Assembly: GCA_027021445.1 (NCBI GenBank)
Contig: JALUUH010000038.1
Coordinates: forward strand, 1-54,393
Length of the DNA: 54,393 nucleotides
Origin: Gammaproteobacteria bacterium
Lineage (GTDB): Bacteria; Pseudomonadota; Gammaproteobacteria; S012-40
Direction: 5' to 3'
Within the stretch, counting starts at the first letter, position 1; every line of letters starts with the position of its first letter. Made by a program: the position numbers and the translations under genes. This document shows, piece after piece, positions 1 to 8,931 of this stretch. The notes beneath the pieces were generated by a model. That model did no database searches. It was not told the DNA's origin and saw nothing but the letters and a program-made list of their open reading frames with translations.

Positions 1-264
1 CGCTTCAAATACCGACTCTAACGCATTTTCTCCGACCTTTTTTTGAATTCTGGAAGATTTACTATAAAAGGCACTTAAGTCCGAGGTTGACCAAAACTCA
101 GATTCAAAATTATCGGCATTATCCTTAGCTCTTTTAAGCAATCGAAACTTGCCAATAATGACCGTCCAAGATATCACCGATGCAACCACTAACACGAGCA
201 TAACCAGTTGCACAACAAGTGATGCGCTTAAGACTAAATGAATTATAGATAAATCAGTGTTCAC
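1..264 (-). CDS. tolQ: TolQ, N-terminal part (cut by window edge)
   Basis: The first 88 codons of TolQ, the inner-membrane subunit of the Tol-Pal complex that uses the proton motive force to keep the outer membrane tied to the envelope during constriction. The protein begins VNTDLSIIHLVLSASLVVQ, followed by one hydrophobic segment (about residues 14-37) and the soluble stretch with FESEFWSTSDLSAFY, which aligns with the FEDKFWSG-ELSRLY region of E. coli TolQ. The start is GTG at 264, seven bases after AAGGAG; an ATG slightly upstream runs into a stop after four codons. ruvB lies upstream in the same direction, the usual neighbourhood, but ybgC, which often separates them, is absent. The rest of the gene lies outside the window. 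Confidence 0.88.
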   Translation of the reverse strand, partial: MNTDLSIIHLVLSASLVVQLVMLVLVVASVISWTVIIGKFRLLKRAKDNADNFESEFWSTSDLSAFYSKSSRIQKKVGENALESVFEA

Positions 265-532
265 TCATTACTCCTTAATCAAAGTCGTTGCGCAGCGTTA
301 TTCAACCTTGAAAAGCAAAACATTGAGGAATGCATTCTATTCCCAACCGTTTTGCCCTAACCGCAACACAGACAACGATGAAATCCCTATAAAAGCTTCC
401 AGTTTTGGAAGCGCACTCTACCGCGGTAACATTGCACCAAAAACTACTGCCATGCAACGTTCGATGCGAATATTATTTGTCACCAACCTGAGACAATTCA
501 ATTACCGCAAAATTCGTTTCATCCTTAACCCT
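265..532. other. Intergenic, no gene recognised
   Basis: Together with the repeat at 533-676 this makes a 400-base gap between ruvB and tolQ. Both strands contain only short open frames broken by stops. The minus strand ends with the tolQ ribosome binding site. I looked for remains of ybgC on the minus strand and saw none. It may hold the tolQ promoter. Confidence 0.5.
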
Positions 533-676
533 ATGTAACAACTCCGCATGTTTCGATTTTGCTTCAGATCAAGGTATTTTCATACGGAAAGAGGGCGCAT
601 ATAGAAATATGTAACCGATTGAGTACGAAAATAACGCAGATACGGAGCAAAGGATGAATACGCTGAGTTGTTACAT
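533..676. repeat. MITE-like hairpin element at the ruvB 3' end
   Basis: A 144-base segment bounded by perfect 12-base inverted repeats, ATGTAACAACTC at 533-544 and GAGTTGTTACAT at 665-676. The interior is also imperfectly self-complementary: TTGCTTC...TATTTTCATACGG on the left answers GAGTACGAAAATA...GGAGCAA on the right, so the whole element can fold into one long hairpin. There is no open frame. No convincing target-site duplication was found. The right terminus overlaps the last codon and the stop codon of ruvB. Confidence 0.6.
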
Positions 677-1675
677 CATTTTTTTATACCCAAAATGATG
701 ATAAGCCGATTCAGTCGCAACTCGGCCACGTGGCGTTCGCATCATAAACCCTCCCTGAATAAGATAAGGCTCAAGCACATCTTCAATGGTTCCACGCTCT
801 TCACCGATAGCTGCGGCAATGTTATCCAAACCCACAGGGCCGCCGTTAAATTTTTCAATCATTGCTTTTAACAAAGCGCGATCCATAACATCAAACCCTT
901 CACTATCAATATCCAACATGCGCAAAGCATCATCCGCTAACTGGGCAGAAATTTTTCCATCGCTTTTAACCTCCGCATAATCACGAACCCGTCGTAACAA
1001 TCGATTCGCAATCCTGGGCGTGCCTCTAGATCTCCGCGCTATTTCTTTTGCCCCCTCTGAGTTCAACTCTACGCCCAGTATACTCGCCGAACGTAATAAT
1101 ATCGTCATTAAGTCCTTGGCATTGTAAAACTCCAAGCGTTGCACGATACCAAAGCGATCACGTAAAGGTGACGTCAACAAACCAGCGCGGGTCGTAGCCC
1201 CCACCAAAGTAAAAGGCGGCAAATCCAATTTAATTGACCGCGCAGCTGGCCCCTCACCAATCATTATATCAATTTGATAATCCTCCATCGCCGGATAAAG
1301 CACTTCTTCTACCACCGTACCTAAGCGATGTATTTCATCGATGAATAAAACATCATGCGATTCTAAATTTGTTAACAATGCCGCCAAATCACCCGGACGC
1401 TCCAATGCAGGCCCTGAAGTATGCCTGATTTTCACATCCATTTCAGACGCAACAATATTTGCCAAGGTTGTCTTGCCTAAACCGGGTGGCCCATAAAGTA
1501 AAACATGATCCAGGGCCTCGCTACGATTTTTTGCTGCATGTATAAAAATTTCGAGTTGAGTTTTAACGCCCTGCTGACCAATATACTCGGCTAATTTTTT
1601 CGGTCTTATTGCTCGATCAACCGCCTCATCTTGCGCAAGCTCAGTCGTGGTAATCAATCGATCATTATCTATCAC
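671..1675 (-). CDS. ruvB: Holliday junction branch migration ATPase RuvB
   Basis: Hexameric AAA+ motor that, with RuvA, drives branch migration of Holliday junctions during recombinational repair. At 334 residues it is full length. Walker A is GPPGLGKTT (about residues 63-71), Walker B contains FIDEIH, sensor 1 is GATTRAG, and the C-terminal winged helix ends [16 protein letters not shown] as in the family. The start is GTG, overlapping the ruvA stop in a GTGA junction, so translation is coupled. The last residues (KKMM) and the stop codon lie against the terminal repeat of the hairpin element at 533-676, which may have replaced the original 3' end without harming the protein. Confidence 0.97.
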   Translation of the reverse strand: MIDNDRLITTTELAQDEAVDRAIRPKKLAEYIGQQGVKTQLEIFIHAAKNRSEALDHVLLYGPPGLGKTTLANIVASEMDVKIRHTSGPALERPGDLAALLTNLESHDVLFIDEIHRLGTVVEEVLYPAMEDYQIDIMIGEGPAARSIKLDLPPFTLVGATTRAGLLTSPLRDRFGIVQRLEFYNAKDLMTILLRSASILGVELNSEGAKEIARRSRGTPRIANRLLRRVRDYAEVKSDGKISAQLADDALRMLDIDSEGFDVMDRALLKAMIEKFNGGPVGLDNIAAAIGEERGTIEDVLEPYLIQGGFMMRTPRGRVATESAYHHFGYKKMM

Positions 1676-2286
1676 GCAGAAACCTTGGCTGCTGTCTGTA
1701 AAGCATGTCGAATAATTTCTTCACTACCCAAGCCCTCTACATTGATAGAACGAACCATTTTATTTGCTTCTATTCCTTTATACCCTAGCGCCACTAATGC
1801 ACTCACCGCATCGGACAACGGATCAGAAGCAATTTCTTCCATTTCATCCGTCGGCGAAACCTCAGCGCCTGTTGTTTCTGTCAAGCCTTTTAACTTATCA
1901 CGCAGCTCAATCAATAAACGCTCTGCCGTTTTTTTCCCTACACCGGGAAGTCGAACCAGCGCAGCGACATCATTACTATTGACTACTGCAGTCAGATCTC
2001 TTATTGACATCCCAGACAATATAGTCAAGGCTAACTTTGCACCAACACCGTTAATTCGAATCAAGGTTCGAAACAATGCCCGCTCACTTTTCGAGCTAAA
2101 CCCGTAAAGCAAATGTGCATCTTCGCGCACGATCAAGTGCGTAAATAAAACAGCCTCATGTCCAATCTCCGGTAACTGGTAAAAGCTTGTCATAGGCGCT
2201 TCGACCTCGTACCCCATGCCTTGCACATCCAATAATAATTTTGGTGCTTTTTTTTCAATCAACACACCTTTAAGTCGACCTATCAT
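1672..2286 (-). CDS. ruvA: Holliday junction DNA helicase subunit RuvA
   Basis: Tetrameric DNA-binding subunit that holds the four-way junction and docks RuvB. It has 204 residues, matching the roughly 203 of E. coli. The OB-fold domain begins [13 protein letters not shown], two helix-hairpin-helix motifs follow ([10 protein letters not shown] and [12 protein letters not shown]), and the C-terminal RuvB-binding domain contains [13 protein letters not shown] chose the ATG at 2286 because it starts the family N-terminus exactly and overlaps the ruvC stop by one base (TAATG); the frame is open further upstream but that sequence lies inside ruvC. Confidence 0.96.
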   Translation of the reverse strand: MIGRLKGVLIEKKAPKLLLDVQGMGYEVEAPMTSFYQLPEIGHEAVLFTHLIVREDAHLLYGFSSKSERALFRTLIRINGVGAKLALTILSGMSIRDLTAVVNSNDVAALVRLPGVGKKTAERLLIELRDKLKGLTETTGAEVSPTDEMEEIASDPLSDAVSALVALGYKGIEANKMVRSINVEGLGSEEIIRHALQTAAKVSA

Positions 2287-2786
2287 TACTGTGCTATCCC
2301 TTTTTGCAACCGCTGAGCAAACCGACTCATTTGTGCGTGACATAAAGCAACCGCCAAAGCATCGGCCGCATCTTGCGGAGGCGTTTCAGAAAGTTTTAAT
2401 ATTGCTTTAACCATGTGCTGTATTTGCTCTTTATCTGCACGCCCAGCCCCGACTAATGCTTTTTTGACTTGCGTCGGCAGGTATTCACTGACCACTAAAT
2501 TTTTAACTCCACAAGCCGCTAATGCCGCACCACGAGCTTGCCCAAGCTTAAGTGCTGAAACTACATTTTTTTTCACGAACACTTGTTCAACCGCCACTTC
2601 GTTCGGGGAAAAAGTAGCGAGAATATTTTGCACACCTGCATAAATAATTGCCAATCGCGGAATAAAGTCTGCGTCTTCTGTACGAATACAGCCGCTTGCA
2701 ATATATTGATAAACACCTTGTGTAGACCGCACAACGCCATAACCCGTGACTCTGGAACCAGGATCAATTCCCAGAATAATGCTCAT
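2286..2786 (-). CDS. ruvC: Crossover junction endodeoxyribonuclease RuvC
   Basis: Dimeric resolvase that nicks Holliday junctions symmetrically. It has 166 residues with the RNase H-like fold and the expected acidic residues: the first in LGIDPGSRVTGYG (D7), the second in VAVEQVFV, and the last two in DAADALAVALCH. It is first in the ruvC-ruvA-ruvB run and is coupled to ruvA by a one-base overlap. The truncated yebC frame ends 12 bases upstream, so ruvC is probably transcribed through the yebC remnant, as it is from intact yebC-ruvC operons in other gammaproteobacteria. Confidence 0.96.
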   Translation of the reverse strand: MSIILGIDPGSRVTGYGVVRSTQGVYQYIASGCIRTEDADFIPRLAIIYAGVQNILATFSPNEVAVEQVFVKKNVVSALKLGQARGAALAACGVKNLVVSEYLPTQVKKALVGAGRADKEQIQHMVKAILKLSETPPQDAADALAVALCHAQMSRFAQRLQKGIAQ

Positions 2787-2798
2787 GCTAAAATATAC

Positions 2799-3029
2799 TC
2801 AATGAGACTGTTCGCTTAGTCGCGCTAATACCGCTTCAGAAATATCTGCTGCTCCTATCGCATATGAAATCATTCCAAGCTGGTTAAACAAATAAGCCGC
2901 CAAATCAGCGCCGCCTAATTTTTCAGCAATAGCAATCTCTCTAATTAAACGCGTAAATATCTTGCCGCGTTTGGCATCTTGCGCGCCTTTCCTATGCTTA
3001 ATATTCGCCCACTTACTGCGACCAGCCAT
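2799..3029 (-). pseudogene. yebC: Collapsed YebC/PmpR family gene
   Basis: The N-terminus [19 protein letters not shown] is unmistakably YebC, a family of about 246 residues that includes transcriptional regulators and factors helping ribosomes through polyproline stretches. After about 43 residues the sequence jumps in frame to [12 protein letters not shown], which belongs near residue 130 of the normal protein, and it stops about 25 residues later. Roughly 85 internal residues and the C-terminal third are missing, leaving 76 residues. The position upstream of ruvC is the normal one. The collapse reads as a deletion followed by loss of the 3' end; a functional mini-protein is possible but unlikely. 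Confidence 0.8.
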
Positions 3030-3154
3030 GCATTCCTCGGTACAAACTTTAAAACCGCATAATTCTAGCATTCTGAGCTTAGTAATTTAACCCTCGCTCC
3101 TCAATCACCTCAGCGAATCCTAATATTAACCTACTGCGAACTTTGTAATCACCT

Positions 3155-4030
3155 CTATTCCTCTTGAAGAACATACTCAACACCTAGATCATTTAACCAG
3201 TGCTTTCCTTCACTCGGCCCTTTCAGCAAACCAATCGTGCTCGCCGTACCCGCGACAATACAAGTATCCGCGTGCACACTTACACTACTAACCCCACTCA
3301 CCGGCCAACCGGTTAACGGGTTCAATACATGACCATAACGATGACCATTGACGCTTATAAAACGCTCATAATTTCCACTGGTTGCAACACCACCGCTGCT
3401 CAGCTCAATTTTTGCGATCGCCGCTTTTGGCGTGCAAGGGTTTCTAATACCTACTTGCCAAGGCTTACCACTCGGATGAGGGCCAATGGCTCGAATATCT
3501 CCACCTAGATCCACCAAGCCATGACAAACATTATGTGCAAGGAAATAACTGGCTACGGCATCAGCAGCATATTCTTTTACGATACCCCCGAAATCAATCT
3601 GCATACCTTTGGGTATTATTATCGAAGCACCTTCCCGGATAATTTTTTGCCAACCGATATAGGGCATCAAACTTTCTATCAATTCATGCGTAGGAATGGA
3701 TTGCGATTTAAAATTCCATGCTTTACGCAATACGCCCGTCGTGATATCAAATAACCCATCACTATTGTGAAAGGCAATATCTGCGTAATTCAGCAAGGCA
3801 ATCGTTTCATTATCTAAGCCTGTTGTTTCTCCATCTTTATTCATTTTCGAGAGAATGCTCGTTGATTGGTAACGCGAATATTTTGCTTCAAGCTGATGAA
3901 CTAATTGAATCGCAGCTTGAGCAACATGGAGTTCTTGCTGACGACTAAGGTAAACATGAATTTTGCAGGGACTCCCCATTGCCTTAAATGAAAAAACTTT
4001 AAGCAGAGAATCTTTTTTAACAGAAGACAT
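3155..4030 (-). CDS. apbE: FAD:protein FMN transferase, ApbE family
   Basis: ApbE enzymes cleave FAD and attach FMN covalently to Thr or Ser of extracytoplasmic proteins, using magnesium. Family landmarks in this 291-residue protein are AMGSPCKIHVYL near the N-terminus, KYSRYQSTSILSKMN, FDITTGVLRKAW, IDFGGIVKEYAADAV, LVDLGGDIRAIG and HVLNPLTGWPV. The metal-binding DADTC-like motif appears as HADTCIVAGTAST. No cleavable signal peptide or lipobox is obvious at the N-terminus, although many ApbE proteins are exported. It is the last gene of a three-gene unit (DUF4266, DUF3570, apbE), seven bases after the DUF3570 stop, which suggests it flavinylates a partner in that system. Confidence 0.93.
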   Translation of the reverse strand: MSSVKKDSLLKVFSFKAMGSPCKIHVYLSRQQELHVAQAAIQLVHQLEAKYSRYQSTSILSKMNKDGETTGLDNETIALLNYADIAFHNSDGLFDITTGVLRKAWNFKSQSIPTHELIESLMPYIGWQKIIREGASIIIPKGMQIDFGGIVKEYAADAVASYFLAHNVCHGLVDLGGDIRAIGPHPSGKPWQVGIRNPCTPKAAIAKIELSSGGVATSGNYERFISVNGHRYGHVLNPLTGWPVSGVSSVSVHADTCIVAGTASTIGLLKGPSEGKHWLNDLGVEYVLQEE

Positions 4031-4037
4031 CGCTATT

Positions 4038-5210
4038 TTAGAAGTTAAAATTCAAACCTGTAGTAAACATCACGTAGTTCACTAAACCTGGCGATTCAAA
4101 ACTAATATTTCGATAAGAATAACTTGCTGAACTATCATACCACTCAATAGTCGCCGTATAAGAAAAGCGTTTTAGCGTTTGCACATATTTTAATTTCGCA
4201 CTAATCGCACCATAGGATGATAATCGGTAATCGGTAGAAAAAAAACCATCACTTCGCGCAGTTGTAAAATAGCGATCATAAAACTCTGCTTCAGTCTGAA
4301 CATAATAACGCAATGATGGAATTAATTGGATATCGTACTTAATATTCTGATACCAAGACAATTTAACTGCATGCGAATTAATATTCCAATCATCGGTATA
4401 ATAGCGGTAGCCTATATGCATGGCAGCATCCTGCGCTGCGAAAAATATCCGCGCACCTGCAGACCATGTATATTGGTTCTTGGATTCTGGCCTAACATCG
4501 CCTTCCAGCGCTTTATAGGGATCCGTTAAATAACCCGATAACAGAGTCGTTCCAAAACCAGTCTGCAGCATCGCTTGTGCACTCACAAGCTGGGTGATAC
4601 TTGCAACCATAGATACACTTTGTTTGGACTGCGTAAACTGCTTAGACTGCTCATCGACGCGACCCGTAGGGGAAAGCGTATCGGATGAAACGCTGCTGGC
4701 TAATTTCACACTAGTATTTTTTTTATTAAAGTGCCGCTCAACATCAATGCCGCCATAAGTCGCATCATAATCATTTTCATTCGACACCCCGACACTCATG
4801 CCTAGATTCCCGTTTTCAGCATACCATCGCACGGTAGAAGAAACATCGCGGCGACTCTCTTTAATACTGGCAGCACTCATAATTAACTGACTTTCACCAC
4901 CATCACCTGCCTCTGTTCCAACCGGAGACGCACCACTCATGCTTTCTTGAATATAATTGAAGTTTATTGAAACACTTTCATTAAGCGGAGCAAGCAATTG
5001 AAATTGGTTTACATAAATTGAATAACGCTCTGGGCTACCTGAGCTAAGCTTATCCACCGGCGCATCTCCTTCCTGATAAACATAAAAACGATAACCCACA
5101 CTCGCCGCTTCCGGAGCTGAATCGGCTTTCACATTCAAGCCTGGCAAAGCAAGTGCGCTGGTGGTTAATGCAGCGAGCATGGGATTGGTTCTTTTTTTAG
5201 TTGCAGCCAC
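4038..5210 (-). CDS. DUF3570 outer-membrane beta-barrel protein
   Basis: A 390-residue member of the DUF3570 family, predicted to be an outer-membrane barrel. The N-terminus VAATKKRTNPMLAALTTSA with LALPGLNVKA is a signal-like segment, and the rest alternates short aromatic beta strands (VGYRFYVYQEGDAP, FNYIQESMSGASPVG, HIGYRYYTDDWNINS) before the terminal strand ending TTGLNFNF, whose final Phe is the classic barrel-insertion signal. The start is a GTG at 5210 inside the 3' end of the DUF4266 gene, preceded by GGAGGT, which is at once the ribosome binding site and the two Gly codons of the DUF4266 tail. Longer starts would lie mostly inside DUF4266. Function is unknown; the conserved link to apbE suggests envelope redox chemistry. 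Confidence 0.85.
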   Translation of the reverse strand: MAATKKRTNPMLAALTTSALALPGLNVKADSAPEAASVGYRFYVYQEGDAPVDKLSSGSPERYSIYVNQFQLLAPLNESVSINFNYIQESMSGASPVGTEAGDGGESQLIMSAASIKESRRDVSSTVRWYAENGNLGMSVGVSNENDYDATYGGIDVERHFNKKNTSVKLASSVSSDTLSPTGRVDEQSKQFTQSKQSVSMVASITQLVSAQAMLQTGFGTTLLSGYLTDPYKALEGDVRPESKNQYTWSAGARIFFAAQDAAMHIGYRYYTDDWNINSHAVKLSWYQNIKYDIQLIPSLRYYVQTEAEFYDRYFTTARSDGFFSTDYRLSSYGAISAKLKYVQTLKRFSYTATIEWYDSSASYSYRNISFESPGLVNYVMFTTGLNFNF

Positions 5211-5421
5211 AGCCACCTCCCGCACTAGTACTTCCCCCAGAAGAAGCTTCCTTGCTAAAATAAACATGCTCCTCAAGTGTCGCCTCCATGCTATCGGTCG
5301 TCCACAACATTTCAGGCTTGGTGAGATACTCCCTTTCCCAGGGCTGAACTGCGACACAGCCAGATAATAAGCCCAAGAGCAAAATTAGCCCCACTTTAAA
5401 CCTTGCTGAATGAGTTTTCAT
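5197..5421 (-). CDS. DUF4266 small lipoprotein with Gly-Cys tail
   Basis: A 74-residue lipoprotein. The signal peptide ends in LLSGC with the lipidated Cys at position 22. After it comes VAVQPWEREYLTKPEM, the family signature, then a short linker rich in Ser and Gly ending GGGCGCN. Two cysteines in a flexible glycine tail could bind a metal or carry a modification. It is the first gene of the unit with DUF3570 and apbE, and its last codons overlap the DUF3570 start, so the two proteins are made in step. The biochemical role is unknown. Confidence 0.87.
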   Translation of the reverse strand: MKTHSARFKVGLILLLGLLSGCVAVQPWEREYLTKPEMLWTTDSMEATLEEHVYFSKEASSGGSTSAGGGCGCN

Positions 5422-5470
5422 AGTCTGAACCCTCGTGGAATCGCTTGCACAAAAAAGAAAGAGCGCATAA

Positions 5471-5650
5471 ATGGCTCACCCTATATTTTCCTCTTTATTT
5501 GCAGGGCAAAAATTTCAAGCTAAGCTATTTCAAACTCAAAAATTGAATCTCGGGACCGGAACTTTTGCCCAGCAAAAACAAACATTACATATTCACCTTG
5601 TCGACCCAAGAATAGCTTACAAACTACTCTCGGATAAACCCAAAACATAA
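5471..5650 (+). CDS. Possible 59-residue protein, unrecognised
   Basis: An open frame on the strand opposite to its neighbours, starting MAHPIFSSLFAGQ and ending LLSDKPKT, in the gap between the DUF4266 gene and fusA. AAAGAG sits nine bases before the ATG. It ends where the fusA terminator begins. It has no recognisable domain and the same stretch must hold the DUF4266 promoter on the other strand, so chance is a serious alternative. Confidence 0.2.
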   Translation: MAHPIFSSLFAGQKFQAKLFQTQKLNLGTGTFAQQKQTLHIHLVDPRIAYKLLSDKPKT

Positions 5651-5681
5651 AAAAGCCGAGTAAAATCGCTTCTACTCGGCT
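5648..5681 (-). terminator. Rho-independent terminator after the EF-G gene
   Basis: A perfect 9-bp stem AGCCGAGTA (5654-5662) and TACTCGGCT (5673-5681) with a 10-base loop, followed on the minus strand by six T. It lies about 50 bases past the EF-G stop codon and separates it from the DUF4266 unit. Confidence 0.85.
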
Positions 5682-5729
5682 CATACATTCCACTAAAAAG
5701 CCTAAGAGGTATTCTCAGACAAGATCCAG

Positions 5730-7811
5730 CTATTTTTTATTACGCTCTTCCGCTTCTTTAATAATCACTTCAGCCACATTTTTTGGACACGGCATATAAT
5801 GCGCGAACTCCATAGAAAACTGACCACGCCCCGAAGTCATTGTACGAAGATCACCGATATAACCAAACATTTCACTCAAGGGTGCATCCGCCTTGATACG
5901 TACTCCCGACGGCCCTGCTTCCTGACCCTGAATCATACCACGACGACGATTTAAATCACCAATCACATCACCGACATGATCTTCGGGAGTAAATACGTCA
6001 ATCTTCATGATGGGTTCCATTAACTGAGCACCGGCTTTAGGCATGGTTCGACGATAAGCGGCTTTCGCTGCAATTTCATAAGCAACCGCAGAGGAATCGA
6101 CCGCATGATAAGAACCGTCTAACAGAGTTACCATAACATCTAAACAAGGGTAACCCGCAAGCACCCCTTTATCCATACTGTCTTTAAAACCTTTTGAAAC
6201 TGCTGGCCAGAATTCTCGCGGCACATTACCGCCCGTCACTTTTGATTCAAAATTAAACCCACTACCCGCTTCACCTGGCTCGACCACATAATCAATTTTC
6301 GCAAATTGACCTGAACCACCTGTTTGTTTCTTATGCGTATAAGTATCTTCGACACGCTGAGTTATCGTTTCACGATAGGCCACCTGAGGCTTACCAACAC
6401 TTACCTCAACCCCATGAGTTCGTTTCAAAATATCAACTTTGATATCAAGATGAAGCTCACCCATGCCCTTAATAATCGTCTCGCCACTTTCTTCATCAGT
6501 TTCAACGCGGAAAGAAGGATCTTCTTGAATCATTTTGCCGATGGCAATACCCATTTTTTCTGATGCTGCTTTATCTTTCGGTGAAATGGCAATTGAAATA
6601 ACCGGATCAGGGAAAACCATAGGCTCCAATGTCGCCGGATATTTCGGATCACAAAGCGTATGACCTGTGCGAACATTCTTCATACCCAGAACCGCCACAA
6701 TATCACCTGCTTGCGCGCTATCAAGTTCAATACGCTCATCCGCATGCATTTCTACGATACGGCCAATACGCTCTGTTTTACCTGTAAAAGTATTTAATAT
6801 GGTAGTCCCTTTTGCCAGTTTTCCCGAGTAAATGCGAATAAAGGTCAATGCCCCATAGCGGTCATCCATTATTTTAAAAGCAAGCGCACGAAGTGGCTTG
6901 TTAACATCCACTATTGCAAATTCCCCCGTTTCAACACCTTCCAAATCAACCTCTGGCTGAGGTTTAACTTCCGTAGGACTAGGCAGGTAGTCAACGACGC
7001 CATTCAACACTAATTGCACGCCCTTGTTTTTGAACGATGAACCACAGTATGTTGGGAAGAAATCTAAGGCGATGGTTCCTTTACGAATACAACGCTTCAG
7101 GTCTTCATTGGTAGGCGTATTGCCTTCTAGATAAGCTTCCATTAAATCATCGTCTTGCTCAACGGCTGTTTCAATCAGCTTTTCACGATACTCAGCTGCT
7201 TTCTCTTTATATTCGGCAGGTATCTCAATAGTCTCATAATTCATTGGATCGCCGGAATCATCCCAGACCCAAGCCTTCATTTCCATTAAATCCACAACGC
7301 CGGTGAAATCATCTTCCACTCCAATTGGCAATGTCATAACCAATGGGTGTGCACCCAATACTTTTTCGACTTGCTCAACCACTCGATAAAAATCCGCACC
7401 CAATCGATCCATTTTATTAATATAAATAATACGTGCTACTTCGGAGTCATTCGCATAACGCCAGTTTGTTTCTGACTGTGGCTCCACACCGCCTGAACCA
7501 CAAAACACCCCCACACCACCATCTAACACTTTTAATGAACGATAGACTTCAATGGTGAAGTCAACATGTCCCGGAGTATCGATAATATTAAACCGGTGAT
7601 CATCCCAGAAACAAGTTGTTGCAGCTGACTGGATCGTAATCCCACGCTCTTGCTCTTGCTCCATAAAATCAGTAGTTGCAGCACCATCATGCACTTCACC
7701 TAATTTATGGATTTTTCCAGTAAGCTTAAGAATGCGCTCGGTTGTTGTTGTTTTGCCGGCATCCACGTGAGCAAATATGCCAATATTTCGATAATGTGTT
7801 AGATCTGTCAT
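5730..7811 (-). CDS. fusA: Elongation factor G paralogue (EF-G2 type)
   Basis: A 693-residue translational GTPase. The G domain carries G1 [12 protein letters not shown] (residues 14-25), G3 DTPGHVDF and G4 NKMDRLGAD, followed by domains II-V, including the domain IV stretch [11 protein letters not shown] and the domain V end [13 protein letters not shown]. It matches the second EF-G of Vibrio, Shewanella and Pseudomonas closely (for example [20 protein letters not shown] and [18 protein letters not shown]) rather than the str-operon EF-G. It stands alone with its own terminator and no rpsL, rpsG or tuf neighbours, so a canonical fusA is probably elsewhere. Whether it works in elongation, ribosome recycling or stress is not decided by the sequence. 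Confidence 0.93.
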   Translation of the reverse strand: MTDLTHYRNIGIFAHVDAGKTTTTERILKLTGKIHKLGEVHDGAATTDFMEQEQERGITIQSAATTCFWDDHRFNIIDTPGHVDFTIEVYRSLKVLDGGVGVFCGSGGVEPQSETNWRYANDSEVARIIYINKMDRLGADFYRVVEQVEKVLGAHPLVMTLPIGVEDDFTGVVDLMEMKAWVWDDSGDPMNYETIEIPAEYKEKAAEYREKLIETAVEQDDDLMEAYLEGNTPTNEDLKRCIRKGTIALDFFPTYCGSSFKNKGVQLVLNGVVDYLPSPTEVKPQPEVDLEGVETGEFAIVDVNKPLRALAFKIMDDRYGALTFIRIYSGKLAKGTTILNTFTGKTERIGRIVEMHADERIELDSAQAGDIVAVLGMKNVRTGHTLCDPKYPATLEPMVFPDPVISIAISPKDKAASEKMGIAIGKMIQEDPSFRVETDEESGETIIKGMGELHLDIKVDILKRTHGVEVSVGKPQVAYRETITQRVEDTYTHKKQTGGSGQFAKIDYVVEPGEAGSGFNFESKVTGGNVPREFWPAVSKGFKDSMDKGVLAGYPCLDVMVTLLDGSYHAVDSSAVAYEIAAKAAYRRTMPKAGAQLMEPIMKIDVFTPEDHVGDVIGDLNRRRGMIQGQEAGPSGVRIKADAPLSEMFGYIGDLRTMTSGRGQFSMEFAHYMPCPKNVAEVIIKEAEERNKK

Positions 7812-8197
7812 GTTAGTACTCTAAAGTTATATTAAAAAAAGCCAGTCTAAGGGGAATGCACACAATATTTACACACCACCTCTCCGATTCCACCCATCTC
7901 GACGGACAAAGCCATCTGAGAACTTTCGGCTCGGAAATTAATTCATTGAGTTTGCGGCCACATGGAATGTTGAACAAATCAAGAAATCACTCATTTCTCG
8001 CAACTCCGGCTAATCCTGCCGATTTAAAAAGGGCGTTATTCTACCTGAATTCTCGGTAAAAACAGAGAACAACCATCAAATTAAGTAAAACCACCCCAAA
8101 AAGAATCTAACCGATTGATATAATGAAATTATTCATAGGTAGGTATCGCCGTACTTAGGAAACTAAACAATATAGAAGAGCAAAATACTAAACTCGA
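7812..8197. other. Intergenic, no gene recognised
   Basis: A gap of 386 bases between two minus-strand genes. It should contain the promoter of the EF-G gene near 7812. The only open frame, on the plus strand at 7856-8059, has low-complexity His- and Ser-rich content and no recognisable similarity. No hairpin, RNA gene or repeat stands out. Confidence 0.4.
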
Positions 8198-8782
8198 TTA
8201 AAAATCGACCTGTATTCCAAATCGTCCTGAGGCATCAATATCCAGTGATTGATTAACGGTCTCATTATTAGCATTCACACTTTCTTTCGTCATTGCAAAT
8301 TGTCGATACTCGATATAAATTATCGCTTGCGGCAATACTTCATAACCCAGCCGTCCGGCAAGCTCCCACATACTCGTAGCATCAAGCCAAGAAACAACCG
8401 ATGGCGCATAATATCCATCAAATCCAATATTCAATCTCTCCATACCCGGAATGGAATAACGCAATTGCGTACCTAAACCAATAGCTGAGAATTGATCATC
8501 GCTGATTGTTCCACCGTAAATTTTCCCACCAATGCCCACCAATAAATTCGGCAACCGAGAACCAGCCTCATCAACAACTTGAAAACCAGCATCAAACAAA
8601 TAGCCTCCATTTTCATTATAAACAAGACCTATACTTGACTCACTGCGACCAAAGCTCTGCCCACCGACCAATAAACTATAGCGCATCAATGCACTATTCT
8701 CACTCAAGCTAATCAACGCAGTCTGAGCAAAACTTGATGCTGTCACCAAGAATGTAGCGAGAAAAACCATTATCCTTAACAT
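8198..8782 (-). CDS. YfaZ-family outer-membrane protein
   Basis: A 194-residue predicted porin-like barrel. MLRIMVFLATFLVTASSFAQ is a signal peptide with cleavage after SFA; the mature part alternates amphipathic strands (YSLLVGGQSFGRSESSIG, LLVGIGGKIYGG, IGLGTQLRYSIP, IYIEYRQF) and ends FGIQVDF, a terminal aromatic barrel signal. The pattern matches YfaZ, a small outer-membrane family of unknown substrate. I chose the ATG at 8782 because GGAG lies eight bases before it and it begins the signal peptide; an earlier ATG adds eight charged and aromatic residues. It is a single gene. Confidence 0.8.
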   Translation of the reverse strand: MLRIMVFLATFLVTASSFAQTALISLSENSALMRYSLLVGGQSFGRSESSIGLVYNENGGYLFDAGFQVVDEAGSRLPNLLVGIGGKIYGGTISDDQFSAIGLGTQLRYSIPGMERLNIGFDGYYAPSVVSWLDATSMWELAGRLGYEVLPQAIIYIEYRQFAMTKESVNANNETVNQSLDIDASGRFGIQVDF

Positions 8783-8931
8783 CTGAAATCTCCAAAAATT
8801 TGGCACAATTTAACATATTTAAATCTATTAGTAAGCGGGTTTTTAAGCATGGCTTTTAGAGGAAAACTGCAGTTTTCATGCAACAAACTAACCATTATCG
8901 TTACAAACAACACACACAAAAACAACCGATC

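Noticed and set aside
265-532. Possible decayed ybgC between ruvB and tolQ
   Set aside because: I translated the minus strand in the three frames and found none of the YbgC hallmarks; only short frames remain.
257-538. Open frame of 93 codons on the plus strand between tolQ and ruvB
   Set aside because: It begins inside tolQ on the other strand, has no ribosome binding site and no recognisable family, and runs into the hairpin element.
5211-5357. Longer start for the DUF3570 protein inside DUF4266
   Set aside because: It adds 49 residues that are the out-of-frame reading of DUF4266 and gives no signal peptide at the N-terminus.
7856-8059. Plus-strand frame of 67 codons upstream of the EF-G gene
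   Set aside because: Low-complexity composition, no similarity and no ribosome binding site; more likely chance.
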